The notes under the pieces were generated by a model that worked only from the letters and a program-made list of their open reading frames with translations, made no database searches and was not told the origin of the DNA. A stretch of DNA of 64,000 nt, from positions 1 to 64,000 of the forward strand of contig JANQBS010000153.1 of the NCBI GenBank assembly GCA_033085395.1, given 5' to 3'. This DNA is from Xanthoparmelia taractica (taxonomy: Eukaryota; Ascomycota; Lecanoromycetes; Lecanorales; Parmeliaceae). A program made the position numbers and the translations under genes. Positions within the stretch are counted from its first letter, which is position 1; every line of letters starts with the position of its first letter. Positions 12,301-24,525 of this stretch are shown here, one piece after another.

Positions 12301-12390
12301 GAAGCCATGATATTTATCTTGGCGTTCGACAATCCAACATAGGAGCTCGTTGGCCTTCCTGTACAGAATTTTCGAGCTGCCTGTATCCAT
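9304..12390 (-). pseudogene. Bifunctional diterpene cyclase (CPS/KS type), decayed
   Basis: Fungal two-domain labdane-type diterpene cyclase, which converts geranylgeranyl diphosphate through a copalyl-type diphosphate to a cyclic diterpene. Exon 1 is 12390-11575, exon 2 is 11518-11055 and exon 3 starts at 11003; introns are 56 and 51 bp. The class II protonation motif DADD lies at about residues 338-341. The class I domain has DEIME (about 10262-10248; DExxE is the fungal variant of DDxxD) and an NSE-type motif NDWGSVKRD. Three lesions are visible. The frame slips by one base near 11076-11083, just before the conserved DKWN region. TAG at 10662-10664 replaces the Trp expected in the W-I-E-K-V-T-Y-G block. 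The frame slips again near 9440, after which the typical C terminus (VTDMYGQMYALKDL) runs to a stop at 9304. Each lesion could in principle be a sequencing error; together they suggest a pseudogene. It neighbours a P450 on the same strand. Confidence 0.85.
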
Positions 12391-13020
12391 CTTTGAGACC
12401 TAGTCTCGGCCACGATCCACGAAGAGTAAGATACAAAAATAAATGCTCCGACTGTTACCAGAAAGACGAGGCTAATTGGTAAGCAAAGGATCCATTTAAG
12501 AGGTATTAAGGCACCAGAAATGCTCGGGCTGCTTTAAAACAGATTCTGAGAGGAGTGGTAAGACGCATATCACTCCGAGGTTCAGTTGAATGCTGTATCC
12601 TAGGTAGTATTCTACATTTTGGGGTGATACGCCCGAGGCTAATTCAATTGGTTGACCAATTGGGATTTTCGGTGAGGTTCAGACAATCCTGATAACATGA
12701 GAGAATATGCAAGACTAGCGATTCTGAAACCAGAGTGCAGCTGGCAATGCTAGCAGTTCATGCAGTGCAATCCTCGTTCGTTGCCTTATGCAAGGTCACG
12801 GCCGATAAAATGAAAGCATAGGTATAGAATAAATACCTCAAATTGTCAAACAATTCAAACTTAGTGAACATTAAAGTTCAGATACTAAGTAGTAAAACCA
12901 TCTGGTTTGTACGCCTCGGGGAAGCTGAGCCCGCTAGCTCATAGTACCTAGATTTTGTGTAATCATCACTCTACCTCAATCCTTCGCTCTAAGAATCATT
13001 TAGGCGTTCCAAACCTCCTG
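12391..13020. other. Intergenic spacer between diterpene cyclase and P450
   Basis: The promoter of the cyclase and the 3' flank of the P450 lie here. No other gene or recognisable motif is seen. Confidence 0.4.
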
Positions 13021-15510
13021 CTACTTATCGTTGCCATTTTCTCCTCTTTGCTTGAGCATGATCCTTCCAGCCGGATCCTGAAAGCTAAGTTCCAGTACTG
13101 TCATGTTGCGCGGTCGTCCTTGCCCCGTCGGGAACTTCATATCGTAATTAAGTAATATTCGGGAAAGAATAATCTTAATCTCTGTCGAAGCTACAAATCT
13201 GCCGGGACATGCATATCTACCATGTCCAAAATGGATGTGCTCGCTATCTGTGGAGGAGTATTGATAAAGATCGCTACCAGAGACCGGGGCTTTTTTGTAA
13301 TAACGGAATCCGTCGAAGTCGTCGGGAGCGGAGATCTCGTCTTGCAAATGGGAAGTTGTAACCACGCAGATATAAGTGTCCTTTGGGAGTACGAGACCAT
13401 CCGATAGAACGATAGGCTCTCGGACAACCCTCTTCAACCCCACTAGTAGATAGCGCTATCAGTGTGCCTTTTTCTATACAATTCCTTGATTCACACTCAC
13501 AAGCACTTGGAGGATTGAGGCGTTGCACCTCCTTCATGATACTGTCCAACTTTCGCATTTTTGAAGCCGTTCCTTTTTTCCAACCTTCGTCCTCCTGGAG
13601 AACATGCTCAAGCTCTTCTCTTAAAGGTTGGATATACTCCGGTCGCGCACAGATATCGTAGAGTGTATCCTTTATCGCGCTTGTCACTGTATGCATTGAT
13701 CCAATGATCGTGTAAACGTATCTCGTGGCAAGGTTGTCAGGTGGCGATTCCGTCTCATTCGCTAGGTCCATCATCCACTGGATTACGTCTGCTGGCTTTT
13801 CGTACGTTTCGCCTTTTGCCGCTTCGTTCTCCCGCCATTGATTGATTACTGGAATGATAAGATTATGAATGCGTTGCATACATTGTTGCAGCCTCCATCG
13901 CGACGGTGGAAAAATACTGATGATGCGATGCAGGGACGGTGGCAAAAACCTCATTATTACCACAGTGCGAAATATCTCTTCTACGATTTGTATATTGAGA
14001 GACCGCCATTCCTCGTTGCGACATAGAGGGTCCCCAACAAAGATCCGAGCCGTGATACGGGATATGTTGCATCGCCCCCGTGGATCGTGCATGCCCATGG
14101 ATATGACGGATATCCATCGGGAGGATACTTCCTGGTGGTGCCGTCACGCCCATCTCATGGGCATTTTAAAAATTCCTTATTTCTTATTTCACTAATTATA
14201 TAAAACAAATATTAAAAATCTAATAAAAAATATTATTTTTCATCGTTTATTTTATTTATGTAATTTAAAAATTTTTAAATTTATTAAGAAATAAAATAAT
14301 TATTATTAGAAAAAGATTTTTTTTCTCTAGGGTTAAGATTCGGGGGTAGTAGGCCCCCGGAAGCCCTGTAAAAAAAATTAAAGTTTTTAACAATAATCTG
14401 TTATAGGGGTCTTAGGGACTATCACCCCCGAAACTTGTCCCTATAAGAAATAATTCTTTTCTTAATAATAACTTTTTCAGTTCTTAATAATTTTAAATTA
14501 TTTTAAATTATATAAATAAAATCAATAATGTAAAATAATATTTTTTTATTAGATTTTTAATATTTGTTTTATATAATCAGTGGAATAAGAAATAAGGAAT
14601 TTTTAAAATGCCCATGAGATGGGCGTGACGACACCACCAGGAAGTATCCTCCCGATGGATATCCGTCATATCCATCGGGCTGATGGGATGGCCATGGATA
14701 TGCACGACCCACCGGAGTGATGCAACAGATACGATGCGCAGGATGACATCATTCAGGTCCATTGTCACCCACTGATCTGCGAAGGCTTTCTCAGAAAAAT
14801 CTTTGGAACACAGCAAGCGTTGAAGCGTTGGAGACGCACCTTTACAAGGGGGAAAGTCATTATCCATGGCGAAGTTCAGTTCTTCTTCAATTACTCCCAC
14901 AAATAAACCAAGTCTAGGGGTCAGCTTAGTCTGTACCGCACGAGGACTCAAGTGGCTCCCAAGGAGAATGTCAATGTTTGTGTATTCGCCCATCAGATCC
15001 TGAATCGAGACGTTAGAAGATGGGAAGCATGATTCAGCTGAAATCTATCGATCAAGGGTACATACCCCGACAATAGCATGGAGCGGACTCAGCTTTGTGT
15101 CTGGAATGTCATGGAGCTCATTGACGTATCTTTTCGGTAGGACTGTGACTATGGATTCTGGTCGTACGATAGTGAATGGAGAGTTTTTATACTGTATCGC
15201 TGCTGTGTTAGCGCTCTGGAGACAATATACTCTATCAGATCCTAAGACGACCTACCCTTGTTTATCCTTCATCGACGATGGACCAGCCACTCATAGCAAA
15301 GCGACACTTTGTAATGAACATCGGTTCAAACCACGACCGCGGCCCGACTATGGGTGAACCTGGCAAAGCCTTTCCTCGTGTAGCACCAAAGAATGGAACA
15401 GAAGAGAGAGCGACAAGAGTCAGAATCACGCAAAGGTGGGTGAGGCTGAGTGAATCGGAGACCAGGTAGGATCCACCATCATTTTCAGCGGGACGAGAGA
15501 GCTCCATCAT
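13021..15510 (-). pseudogene. Cytochrome P450 split by a transposon
   Basis: Membrane-anchored P450 of the type found in fungal diterpenoid clusters. Exons are 15510-15256, 15191-15066, 14999-13501 and 13442-13021, with introns of 64, 66 and 58 bp. It has an N-terminal membrane segment, an I-helix with S-M-H-T-V-T, the K-helix ExxR in KEVQRLNPPS, and the heme loop FGHGRYACPGR with its Cys ligand. Exon 3 is interrupted at 14065-14727 by a 663-bp element with a GATA duplication (14061-14064 and 14728-14731). Leaving out the element and one GATA keeps the frame and joins IVS to RITARIFVG, as the family expects. A second lesion is TAA at 15262-15264, where family members usually have Tyr (DEG-stop-TRYKNSPF). 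Excluding the insert, the coding length is 545 codons, normal for a fungal P450. It presumably oxidised the product of the adjacent cyclase; both are now damaged. Confidence 0.88.
14065..14727. mobile_element. 663-bp palindromic MITE-like element, copy A
   Basis: Both ends begin TGTTGCATC followed by a CCGGTGGGTCGTGCAT-like stretch in inverted orientation. Beyond these are about 150 bp of longer inverted homology, including the shared atgacggatatcc and gcccatctcatgggc. The centre is AT-rich with two G/C-rich words (tcgggggtagtaggcccccgg and cacccccgaa). No transposase is encoded. It inserted into P450 exon 3 and is flanked by GATA. A second copy of exactly the same length lies at 30181-30843 in the opposite orientation. 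Confidence 0.88.
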
Positions 15511-16283
15511 GTCAAAGCGACAAAAGAGGAGATAGATATGTTCAATAGTATCAGGACTCCTCACTTAGCATTTATCAGCCCTGACAGGCTGTTGGTAGCA
15601 CAGAAGTTCATCTATTTGCTTGCAGCCAATAGGAGTCCAGTATTCCCCGCACTAGCGTGGATGACTAAGCGTTCTTGGCATTTTGCCACTATTTCAGATA
15701 GATTCGTGCTTGCTAGACACACACTTAGATAGTTACTTAATCAACTTTATTTCTACTCAGCCACGTCTATACCAAGGCTGACAGTATTAATACTCGAAGC
15801 TTTCAAAATGAGTCTACGGACAGAGCGAGATGTTTTATGGTTGCCGTTCGGGCACAACTAATCGGATGAGTCACCCACCCCAGGTACTCTATCTACGAGT
15901 AACCAATCGCAGTCCGCACTTGAGACCCTTGAATTAGAAAGCTCAAAATATGCAACCATTACCATTAATAAAAACCGGACCACATTGTCCTAATACCCTT
16001 ATACGTTGCAGCAGCCTGTTTCTTTCCTTCAAGCGCTGCGATTAGTATCACTTGATACGTCTCCATTTGCTCCATCAAGGCGGGAAAGAAAGGTTCATAA
16101 TCCGCGACTGTGCATGCAGATCGGCCGATCCTTTTCTTTACTCGGACATGATAGTTCTAGGATATGCAGCAATTAATCTATGTATAGAGAAAAAAGTGGG
16201 AAAAAAGGTAAGAAATACGTGGAACGCGGATTTGAAAGTAGGTACGTAGATCTTTCCCTCCGGGTCAGACGTGGCAGCCTTCA
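15511..16283. other. Intergenic region, nothing recognised
   Basis: Upstream flank of the P450. Only unsupported short reading frames are present. Confidence 0.35.
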
Positions 16284-16395
16284 CGTATCCCATCGTCTGG
16301 TGCTGGGGGTCACTTACACCATACAATGATTGCTTGGCATCCCTCAGGGTTGGTGCGAGTGCCAAGCAAATAAGTGACCCCACCAGACGATGGGA
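16284..16395. mobile_element. About 112-bp foldback MITE
   Basis: The ends are TATCCCATCGTCTGGTG and CACCAGACGATGGGATA, perfect inverted copies. They continue inward with ggggtcactta and taagtgacccc. Inside this lies a second inverted pair, ttgcttggca and tgccaagcaa. The whole can fold into one long hairpin. It has no coding capacity. Its size and structure fit a miniature inverted-repeat element; a TA target duplication is possible but not certain. Confidence 0.7.
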
Positions 16396-16548
16396 TAAGG
16401 TACGAGTACCTCTTATCTTTTCATTGCAGCATATTTCTCATGTATGATAATCCTTCACGTTACACCAGATGCTTACTTTCGGCCGAAATTACTTAGACCT
16501 ATCCTGATAAGTTCAACATGCCCACTGGTCCGCCTACAATTCTTGGAC

Positions 16549-19546
16549 TAATAGTCGGACTGGTCCAATGGACTGATCCGGACGGACTAGTCTAGAGTCT
16601 AAACGGATTACTCTAGATCAGTCTAGGATCTAGACGAACTAGTTCGACTATTAATTTAGAGATCTATTTTTAAACAGTTTGGATATAATGTTTTAACGTT
16701 ATAAATATCAAGAATTATAAAGTTTAATTCTAGTTCTAAGCTTCGATGATTGTTCGTAAGATAATTAAATAGCTATAATCGGCGTATTTTTAGTAGCAAG
16801 TAAAGAAAAAATCAACTACATTAAGTTATAATTAATATATTCTTTAATAATCACGCTATTATAATCCTTGATAAAAATAATTCTAATTTAGTAAAGACTT
16901 CTATAACTATTATTAATTTATTTACTCTCGTGACACGATCTATAATCTTCTAAAAGCCCGCTAATTACACACGTAATAAGGCGATTCGAAAAGAGGGAAT
17001 ATTATCTAGAAAACTCAAAAGAAGACGTAATTCCTTATTCTAATAGCTCTTAAAAAATTATATATTACTCGCTACGATATTAATTAGAGCTTTAGACGAG
17101 ATATTAAAAAAGAAATATATATTCGAGAATAGTAATAAAGATTTTTAAATATGAATATCTAATTCGAGATTACATATCTTTTAAGTATTATAAATCTTAT
17201 TAGAATTATTCTTAAAATTAATCTTATTTTTTAAGAGACGTAAAGTTAAGACGTTTATTATTCGCGAGTATACTATTTAGCGAGAAAACACTCTAATTTA
17301 TAATCGCTACTTTAAGATCTATTAAATTAGCGAAGATATTAAAATAATCACTCGATATCTAAAGAAAAAATATTATAATAATTTTACTTCTAATAATATT
17401 ATTAAAAAAATATAAAGAAAGAATATAATAATTAATATAATTATTCTTCGAGAGACTAAAAATAATTTTAAAGCGAAAGAAGAGAGACGAAAGAAACTTA
17501 TAAGAGTAAGTCTTAATAAGACTACTTTAAAGTATCTATATCTTTAATAAATAATATTAAGAAATATCTCTCTTAATTAGATTAAAGATAGTAATTTTCG
17601 AACCTTTTTAGAATACGTTGATTCGATAATAAATTATGTTGAAATTTGACCCTCAAATGTTGATGTAGGGATGATTTCCAGCCTTCTCACGGGAGCTGCT
17701 CTACCGGCCACCCAATTTTTATGTTAAGTAGGGCCTGCTTTAGGGAAGCATTCAATCAAGCAATCTATTTTCTTAATATTCTCGTACCTGATTTTCAACA
17801 AATTATATGCTCTTAGACTCTAATCTAACTATTAAAGTCTATATAAAAAATCTATTTATTAAAGATAAGTAACGAATACATTATATACTAGTAATAGCTC
17901 TCTTAGATATTTATATATATTTGATATATAAATCTTAATAAATAATCTAGAATTGCTAATAGTAGTTGAATATTTTATAAGTAAGAAGTTAAAGCTACAC
18001 TCTATTACTCTCGATCTAATAAAGCTATAAGGGGATTATTTAGATTAAAATTAGATAATAATTATTCTAAATATACTCGATAATGATGAGATTCGCAATA
18101 AATTAAAGTACTTGATTATAAATAATGTTATATTAAATAAATTTTAATTTCTTATTAAGACTATTTCGATTATCTTATACGTGATTAAGAAGTTCTTTAT
18201 AATAGTAAATAGCGACGTCTTTGATATAATAAGCACGTTATTAATCTAGCTATTTAAGTCTTTCTCTTTAAAGAATAAATTAATAATTATAAATATCTTA
18301 AGAGTCTCGCTATTTCTTTTTTCAATATTATAATAAATTAATAGCGAAAATTAAGATCTCTCGATAAGCTTTATAATATTATTATTTGAATTATAAATAA
18401 TGCTTAGCGTATTTAGTTCTTTAAAATTCGTAGTGAAGATTCTATATCACGTTGTAATAATAGTATTAGATAAAATTCTTAATATAAGATACTATAGTGA
18501 GTCTTCTATAGACTAAAAGAGATTATTATTACTATTATTAATAAGGAATTAAATTTATAGAAGAATCTCTTAACTATAGAAAAATAAAAGATATTCGATT
18601 ATATATATGACTTTTTAAGAAATTTTTATAATATAACGAATATAGTCGAAGATTATAAAATTACTTTAAAGTAGATTCTTTCTATTATAAACTTTCTAGC
18701 TAGTAGATTTAAAAATAAGAGTAAAGATTTTAATAATCACGTCTTTCTAAGAGAGTCTCTTTAGATTAAATTTACGAAGCTATTAAAATATTAAAATAAA
18801 ACTAAAAGATTATTAGTCTACGTAGTAGTAATTGTATTAAATTCAATTACGAAATAAATTTACTTTAAAGACTAAGATTCTTAGTAATAATTAGATCTAT
18901 AGATTAAATTAAAGAAATTTTAAAACATTAAATATCGATTCTTTACTAATCTATGTAGCTATCTAGTAATATTATTAACTCTAATTACTTATAAATCAAT
19001 CACGAATAAATATCTAGAATAAAAAATTAATAATGAAGTCTTAGGGCGAATTAGTATATTTATAATAAATTAATTTAATATATAGCTAATTCTATACTTC
19101 TAGCTAATAATTTAAAAGACGAGACGATACTTTATTAATAACTATAGCTCAAGTAGCGTTTTAAATACCCTCTTCTATTTAAAATAGCTATTAATAACTA
19201 CTTTAATTTTACTATATTCTCTAAATCGAAAAGAGTATTTTTTAACTTTAAATATACGATCTTAAATTAACGAGATAGACTTAAGAGTGAAATTATTAAG
19301 TTATTAAAGTATTTAGAGTTATAATTTCGTCTTGAAATCTTTACTAAAAAAGATCTATATATAATTATTAATATTATAACGAAGAGAGCTATAAAGACTC
19401 TAGAAGATCTAGATAAGACTTCAGATTATTAATCGAATTGATCTAGAATCGAACGAACTAGTCTAGAGATTAAACGGACTATGGACTGTTAAATAGCTTT
19501 ATTCTAGACTGGTCTAGACGTTTAGACGGACTAGTCCGACTATTTA
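16549..19546. mobile_element. 3-kb RIP-degraded DNA transposon candidate
   Basis: The left end contains taatagtcggactggtcc (16549 on) and the right end contains ggactagtccgactattta (to 19546), an imperfect inverted pair. Both ends also hold further ctagtctaga-like words. The interior is extremely AT-rich with stops in every frame, as expected after RIP, so no transposase can be read. Length and inverted ends fit a Tc1/mariner (Fot/pogo)-sized element; the family is inferred only. Confidence 0.55.
17637..17766 (-). other. GC-normal island, tRNA/SINE-like, inside AT-rich element
   Basis: About 130 bp of ordinary base composition sit inside the AT-rich element, with sharp borders. On the minus strand it contains ggtagagcagctccc, resembling a Pol III A-box region, and about 50 bp later gggtcaaatttc, resembling a B-box (GGTTCAAATCC). 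It does not fold into a normal tRNA that I can see. A late SINE insertion that escaped RIP is one possibility. Confidence 0.3.
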
Positions 19547-19811
19547 GCACGTTGAGTAAACCCTGCTTGTCGAATGGCACTTGGTCTTAGAGAGCAGGTG
19601 ATTAGTTCCTTTTAGGGTTCAATCTTGTAATCGTATGGTCATCGAGATTTTCATAGAGGAATCTTATATACAAAATGAATATATAGTGTTATATTCTGGG
19701 GTACCATCTCCACCATTCGGCGCCGCAGCTTATGTAATCCTTTATTTTCGTTCTCTATCCCGTGATACTCGGCAACGCCAACAACAGACAAAACCCTAAT
19801 TATCTCTAGCA

Positions 19812-21401
19812 ATGTCTACGGATAGCAGTTCAGTTCCTGGTATTCCGGACTTAATCTCAACCATCGAACTTGCCAGCGAGAATGTATCGCAGGCAAACAA
19901 GGAGAACGCTCTCACTCTCGCGCCATACGAAAAGCGAAAGCTCCTTGCTGTCACGAAGAATCTAACAGAAAAGCTGGAGGGTCCAGATACTGCGATTTGG
20001 AAGGTTGTGTTCGGGGTAAAGACTTTCATCTTGTCATTCACGCTTACATCGCGGTGCATCCATGGACCTCCAATACTTTCGTAGATAATGATTACGTGTG
20101 CTGAATATCCGTCTTCAAACAGCCCAAAGCACATGCGTCTCTTCAGTCAGCATTCAAGATGCGCATCTTTGAGGTATTCGAAGCAAACGGAGAGAGTATT
20201 TCTGCAGATGGACCTCTCTGCAAAAACAGGTGCGGAGAAGCTTTTGACGGGTACGTGAGATTTCAATCGCTGAGACCTAACTCTATCGTTGAATGGGCGA
20301 ATTGAATCTATGGCTATGAAGACGTTCAATTAAATCGCCGGAATTCAAAGTTCGGATCATGAGAGCACTTTCCAGCGTGGAATATTTGATGAGGTTGGGG
20401 AGGAGAGATATGCTCATAATCTTTGTTCTCAAAGATTCACCAACACAACATTACGCACAATGATGATAGGACTGTAAGTAGTACCACCACTCTACAGTTT
20501 AGTTGAAGATTTACGCGGCGAACCTTTCTGACATCGTTGAAAACAGAGCCGGTACTTTTTCACCGTATATGTCCAAACTTGCCGAATACCTAGAGAGTAC
20601 ATCGTTCAAGAACCCCGAAGATTCAGCCAACAACCTCTTTCGATATGCCACTGGGTCCGAGTTGGACTTCTTCGACTGGCTTCACACGCAGCCAAGACAA
20701 CTCGACATTTTCAGTGCGGCTATGGCAGCATCGTCCGCCCGCCAAGAAGGCCCCATGACCGCCAAAGTCTCGGCTCTCTTCCCCCCAGACAATTTAGAGC
20801 ATCGTGTGTTGATGGTTGATGTTGGAGGGGGCCGGGGACAGATTCTAAATGCGCTTCGCAAAGCTCGACCAGATTTGAAAGGGCAGATGATCGTACAAGA
20901 TCTACCGAGGGAGATTGATGGGCGAGAATCATCCGAAGAATTCCTGGGTATGCCATATAACTTCTTCACGCCGCAGCCTGTTCAAGGTACGTAGAGCTCT
21001 TTTCTTCCACGGTTCCCCAGCTCGGTAGCTCAAGCTTTGAAGGCGCTCATACATACTTCTTTCGCCACATATTCCATGACTGGCCTGACCAGTCCTGCCG
21101 CGAGATCTTGCTGCGTACAATTCCTGCCATGAAATTAAACTACTCCCGGATCGTCATCATGGACGCTGTGTTACCAAGTGTGGGAGCCCCGGCGTTTTCT
21201 TCCTTACTCGACATCAACATGATTGCCACTGCGGGTATCGAAAGGACGGATAGACACTGGCGGGAGCTCTTAGAGGGAGTGGGGCTAAGAGTGTTGAACA
21301 TTGAGGTGCCGGCTATGGGTGATGGGATCATTGAAGCTGTACTAGAAAATAACGACCTGAAGACTACTACAGATGAGGTGAGGAATGCTGCTGGCACATA
21401 G
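19812..21401 (+). pseudogene. SAM-dependent O-methyltransferase, frameshifted
   Basis: Family 2 fungal O-methyltransferase, which methylates hydroxyls of phenolic or polyketide substrates. The ATG is at 19812. The N-terminal dimerisation part (PKAHASLQSAFKMRIFEVFE) and the SAM-binding motif (VDVGGGRGQILNALR, near 20817-20862) are seen, followed by the typical DLPREI, FFTPQPVQG and HIFHDWPD blocks; the last intron (20987-21047) splices in frame. Upstream, the frame moves between ESIS and DLSAKTGAEKLL (near 20205), again between ALSSV and GIFDEVGEERYAHN (near 20380), and does not join cleanly at about 20498. At least two frameshifts make this a likely pseudogene, or the sequence has indel errors. 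The C-terminal half is well preserved. Confidence 0.78.
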
Positions 21402-23662
21402 CCACGTTGAATGGTCATAAGAATAATCATATTGATCAAGAGGGATACGCAATGATGGAAAAGCATAGCCATATTGCTGCCACATAGCCATACTGCTAAG
21501 AACGATCACAAGAACTGATCTTGCAGAGATTCTAGCCAACATTCTAGTCATTGGCCACAAATCCCACGAAGATACCATACCGTGAGATATTCCGTCTTAA
21601 ACCTATATCTTTCACGAATGATACAGGATTTTCCGACCAATATCCCATACGCATACCTTGAGATGGCAGGGAAGTCAATATCCCATCTTATCCCATCCCT
21701 TAAGCCTGACCCAAAGAACAAATCACGACTTTCGTCAGCCAAGTCAGGGCGGAGCTCGAAAATCCGTTTCTTTGCGGGCGTGCGGTCAAATAATGTATCG
21801 GTACTCGAAAGAATGCCTGTATTGTCGGATCAGCCGTGGTTAATGCAATAGATAAGTGTGCTTTGCCGCTGACCTAATAATCGCTGATGGATCTCATTAG
21901 GCCACGTCTCTCGATTTAAAGGCTAAATTGTATTTTAGTAGATTTATATCAGTGTCGTCCGTGAAGTCTTCGATGTTTTAGGCCTGAGTAATTGGCGGAT
22001 TGTTTCTCGATATGTCGAACAACAATTAGTTACTGACAACCATATCAAATCCCCTTTTCCATCTTGCCCCTCCCGCCATCAGTACGGATATTTAATTCTC
22101 TACAGACGACATTGGGTGAGGCACAAGGATTCGAGATCCGTGTGGGCAGCGCACGGGCGGTATGCTCATTTATCGTTTTGAGTGACGATGTTGCTAGATA
22201 CTCTTTTTAATACTTATTCTTGCCGTTCAATACGGGCGCTCTATGCAGCATCTGTTATCTGACTGTGCCTTGACATCACCAGTCAGTGCAGAAGGAGAGC
22301 CCACGGCCATATACTTTCCCGTTCAGGCCAAGCATTCTATTCTGCGTCTCCTACTTCACCAGTCAAGACATGATTGGCTTCGGTTTTTTTTTTGGTTTTT
22401 TTCTCATATCTTTACCCCTTCGCCCCTTACTCACCTGCCCTCAAGGCATCCCAATCTTATTCCATCTACGCTTTGTCCAATTACCAGCCTACCAAGCTTT
22501 TCACGCTTTATAGACCATCCATTCTCCACACTAGAGGCTTTTGGGACAGCATGGGAAAGCTTCGATAACTCTGAACAGTATTACAATGACGGAAAAATAA
22601 TTATGGCTATGGAAGGTGAGCTGACTGAATGCTAGTGCGATTGAGGGGCTCCAGTCAGTGCTCTTGCGCTATGAATCCTATGAAGGCATTTAATAAACCA
22701 AAGGCTCATTCTGGAGTCGAGCCGACCTGAAGGGAAGTTCAAGACGATGCTCCAGAGATCATCCCAAATTCGATGCATCGATCTTGAGTCTTAGCAAAGT
22801 ACACTGTTTTCTGGCCTTTCGATACTATCTATTCGCAATGCTACAAACGCCGTTCCAACTCCACCTCTAGCTTCACCCGCTATAGAGTTTCCGATTCGGC
22901 AAAATTCTGCCATTGGCGAGCTTCAGTACCCAGTGAAATGACTTGGTCCTGTAATTGAGTATTGTTCACCATGAAGCTAGTCTCCGCAACGTCTCTTTCA
23001 GCCGACTTCTAGAGTTAGATGCCTCCTTTGCTTCCAAATACTCACTACACTCACCGTAGAGACCTCCGGTAGATCACTTTTAGGCTCCTGACTCACCATG
23101 GCCGGAGGAATGAAATCCTTCGGCAGAGCTTCGGAAAACAGACACCGATACCTCGCGTGATCTGTGTACATGTGCTTGTTGACATCTTGCTGAGATTGGT
23201 TTAGATGCTTATCTCTGGGAGAATGCGCCACCAGTAGCCATCTTCTTTTCACGGATGCATGCGGACCTCTGCTGGTGGAACAACAATTCCCACCCTGAAT
23301 TGGGTCGGTATATTTAGCAATAATCCAAGGCGGATGACTCTGTACTCTTATGAATGTGGTCAGATAGCATTTTTCGGCATCGCACCCGCTGTTTAGATCT
23401 TTGCTCGTTGCTCGAATTGAAATGAGTCTAAGTGATATGAGAATCCACTTGCGGTATGGTGACATTTGGAATGCTAGTAACCCTCTCGGGCTCGAGGGCG
23501 TTGTGGTTGGATTTCGTATTAAAGTTTTCGAGATGGATGTAACGCTTCGCTATGCATTCGATCTTCGATCCACGGCACATCCGTGAGAGTGCCATTCTTC
23601 CGAAAATGCTTCCGTTTGCCACCACACAATATGCACCTTTTTCCCCTTTTCAACTTGCTCAC
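21402..23662. other. Intergenic region, nothing recognised
   Basis: A 2.2-kb stretch with only short, unsupported reading frames, a T-rich tract around 22384-22404 and C/T-rich low-complexity sequence. No repeat ends or RNA genes were identified. Confidence 0.35.
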
Positions 23663-24525
23663 TCAAGGCGGTATCTCCTTGCCCGCCCAATCCCAGCACC
23701 TCCCCCTACCCTCCACCCCAACACTCCTGACAACCTCGCACAACCTCTCAGCCGCAAACTCTGCACTAAACAACTTATCCTCCCTCACATTTCCCTGGAA
23801 CTCGAAGCTAAGATCCGTTTTTACAGTTCCAGGATGCAGCGCCAAGGACACGGCATTCTCCCCGCTCCTCTGCTTGAGATAAATATCCATGCTCTTCGCA
23901 ATACTATTCACCGCGGCCTTGCTCGCGCGGTACGAGTACCACCCTCCCAACCGATTATCGCTGATCGAGCCGACGCGCGCGGACATGAGTGCCATTACTG
24001 CTAAATCTGGGAGGTGAGGGAGGGGGTGCAAGGGAGTGGATTTCCGGGGGAGGAAAGGGGTGAAGTGTTTGGTTAGGAGAAGAGGACCGAGAGTGTTGGT
24101 GCGGAATATAGAGAGGGCGTTGTCGTGGGAGATTTGGGAGGGGGCTTTTTCGGGGTGGAGGATCCCGGGAATGAGGAAGGCGAGGCGGAGGTGGTGCGTT
24201 GTTGGGGGGAAGAGTGTAGTGCAGTGGGAGGCGGCGGTTGAGATGGAGGATTCGTCTAAATGAGACGGTGAGATTAGTTCAGGATACCGAGGTGAGGATG
24301 GTATATGGGGTGGGTAGTGTGTATACCGCATACGTCCAGTTTAAGGACTTCAAGGCGTTGCTGGTCGACGTCGTCAAGGCCTTCAAGGATACGAGCGCGG
24401 GTTTGGTCTATGTCTTTGCGCGCTGTAGCAATTAGTGGGAGGGTTGTGGTCCGGAGCAGACGTCTGGCGAGTTGGAGGCCAATGCCGCGAGAGGCTGGGG
24501 TTACAAGGAGCCATGGCTTGGACAT
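23663..24525 (-). CDS. Short-chain dehydrogenase/reductase (SDR)
   Basis: NAD(P)-dependent oxidoreductase of the SDR family. Exon 1 (24525-24327) carries the Rossmann glycine motif in PASRGIGLQLARRLL (about residues 10-24). Exon 2 (24255-23663) contains the catalytic Tyr-Lys in WYSYRASKAAVNSIAK, with Ser in MSARVGSISDNR upstream and LHPGTVKTDLS downstream. The 71-bp intron splices in frame, giving 263 residues, a normal SDR length. The initial glycine motif is T-P-A-S-R-G-I-G rather than the commoner TGxxxGIG, a tolerated variant. The gene is intact between two damaged neighbours. Substrate unknown. Confidence 0.85.

Noticed and set aside
22243..22635. 130-codon plus-strand ORF
   Set aside because: It has no domain, spans a T-rich tract, and overlaps equally open frames of low-complexity C/T-rich sequence.
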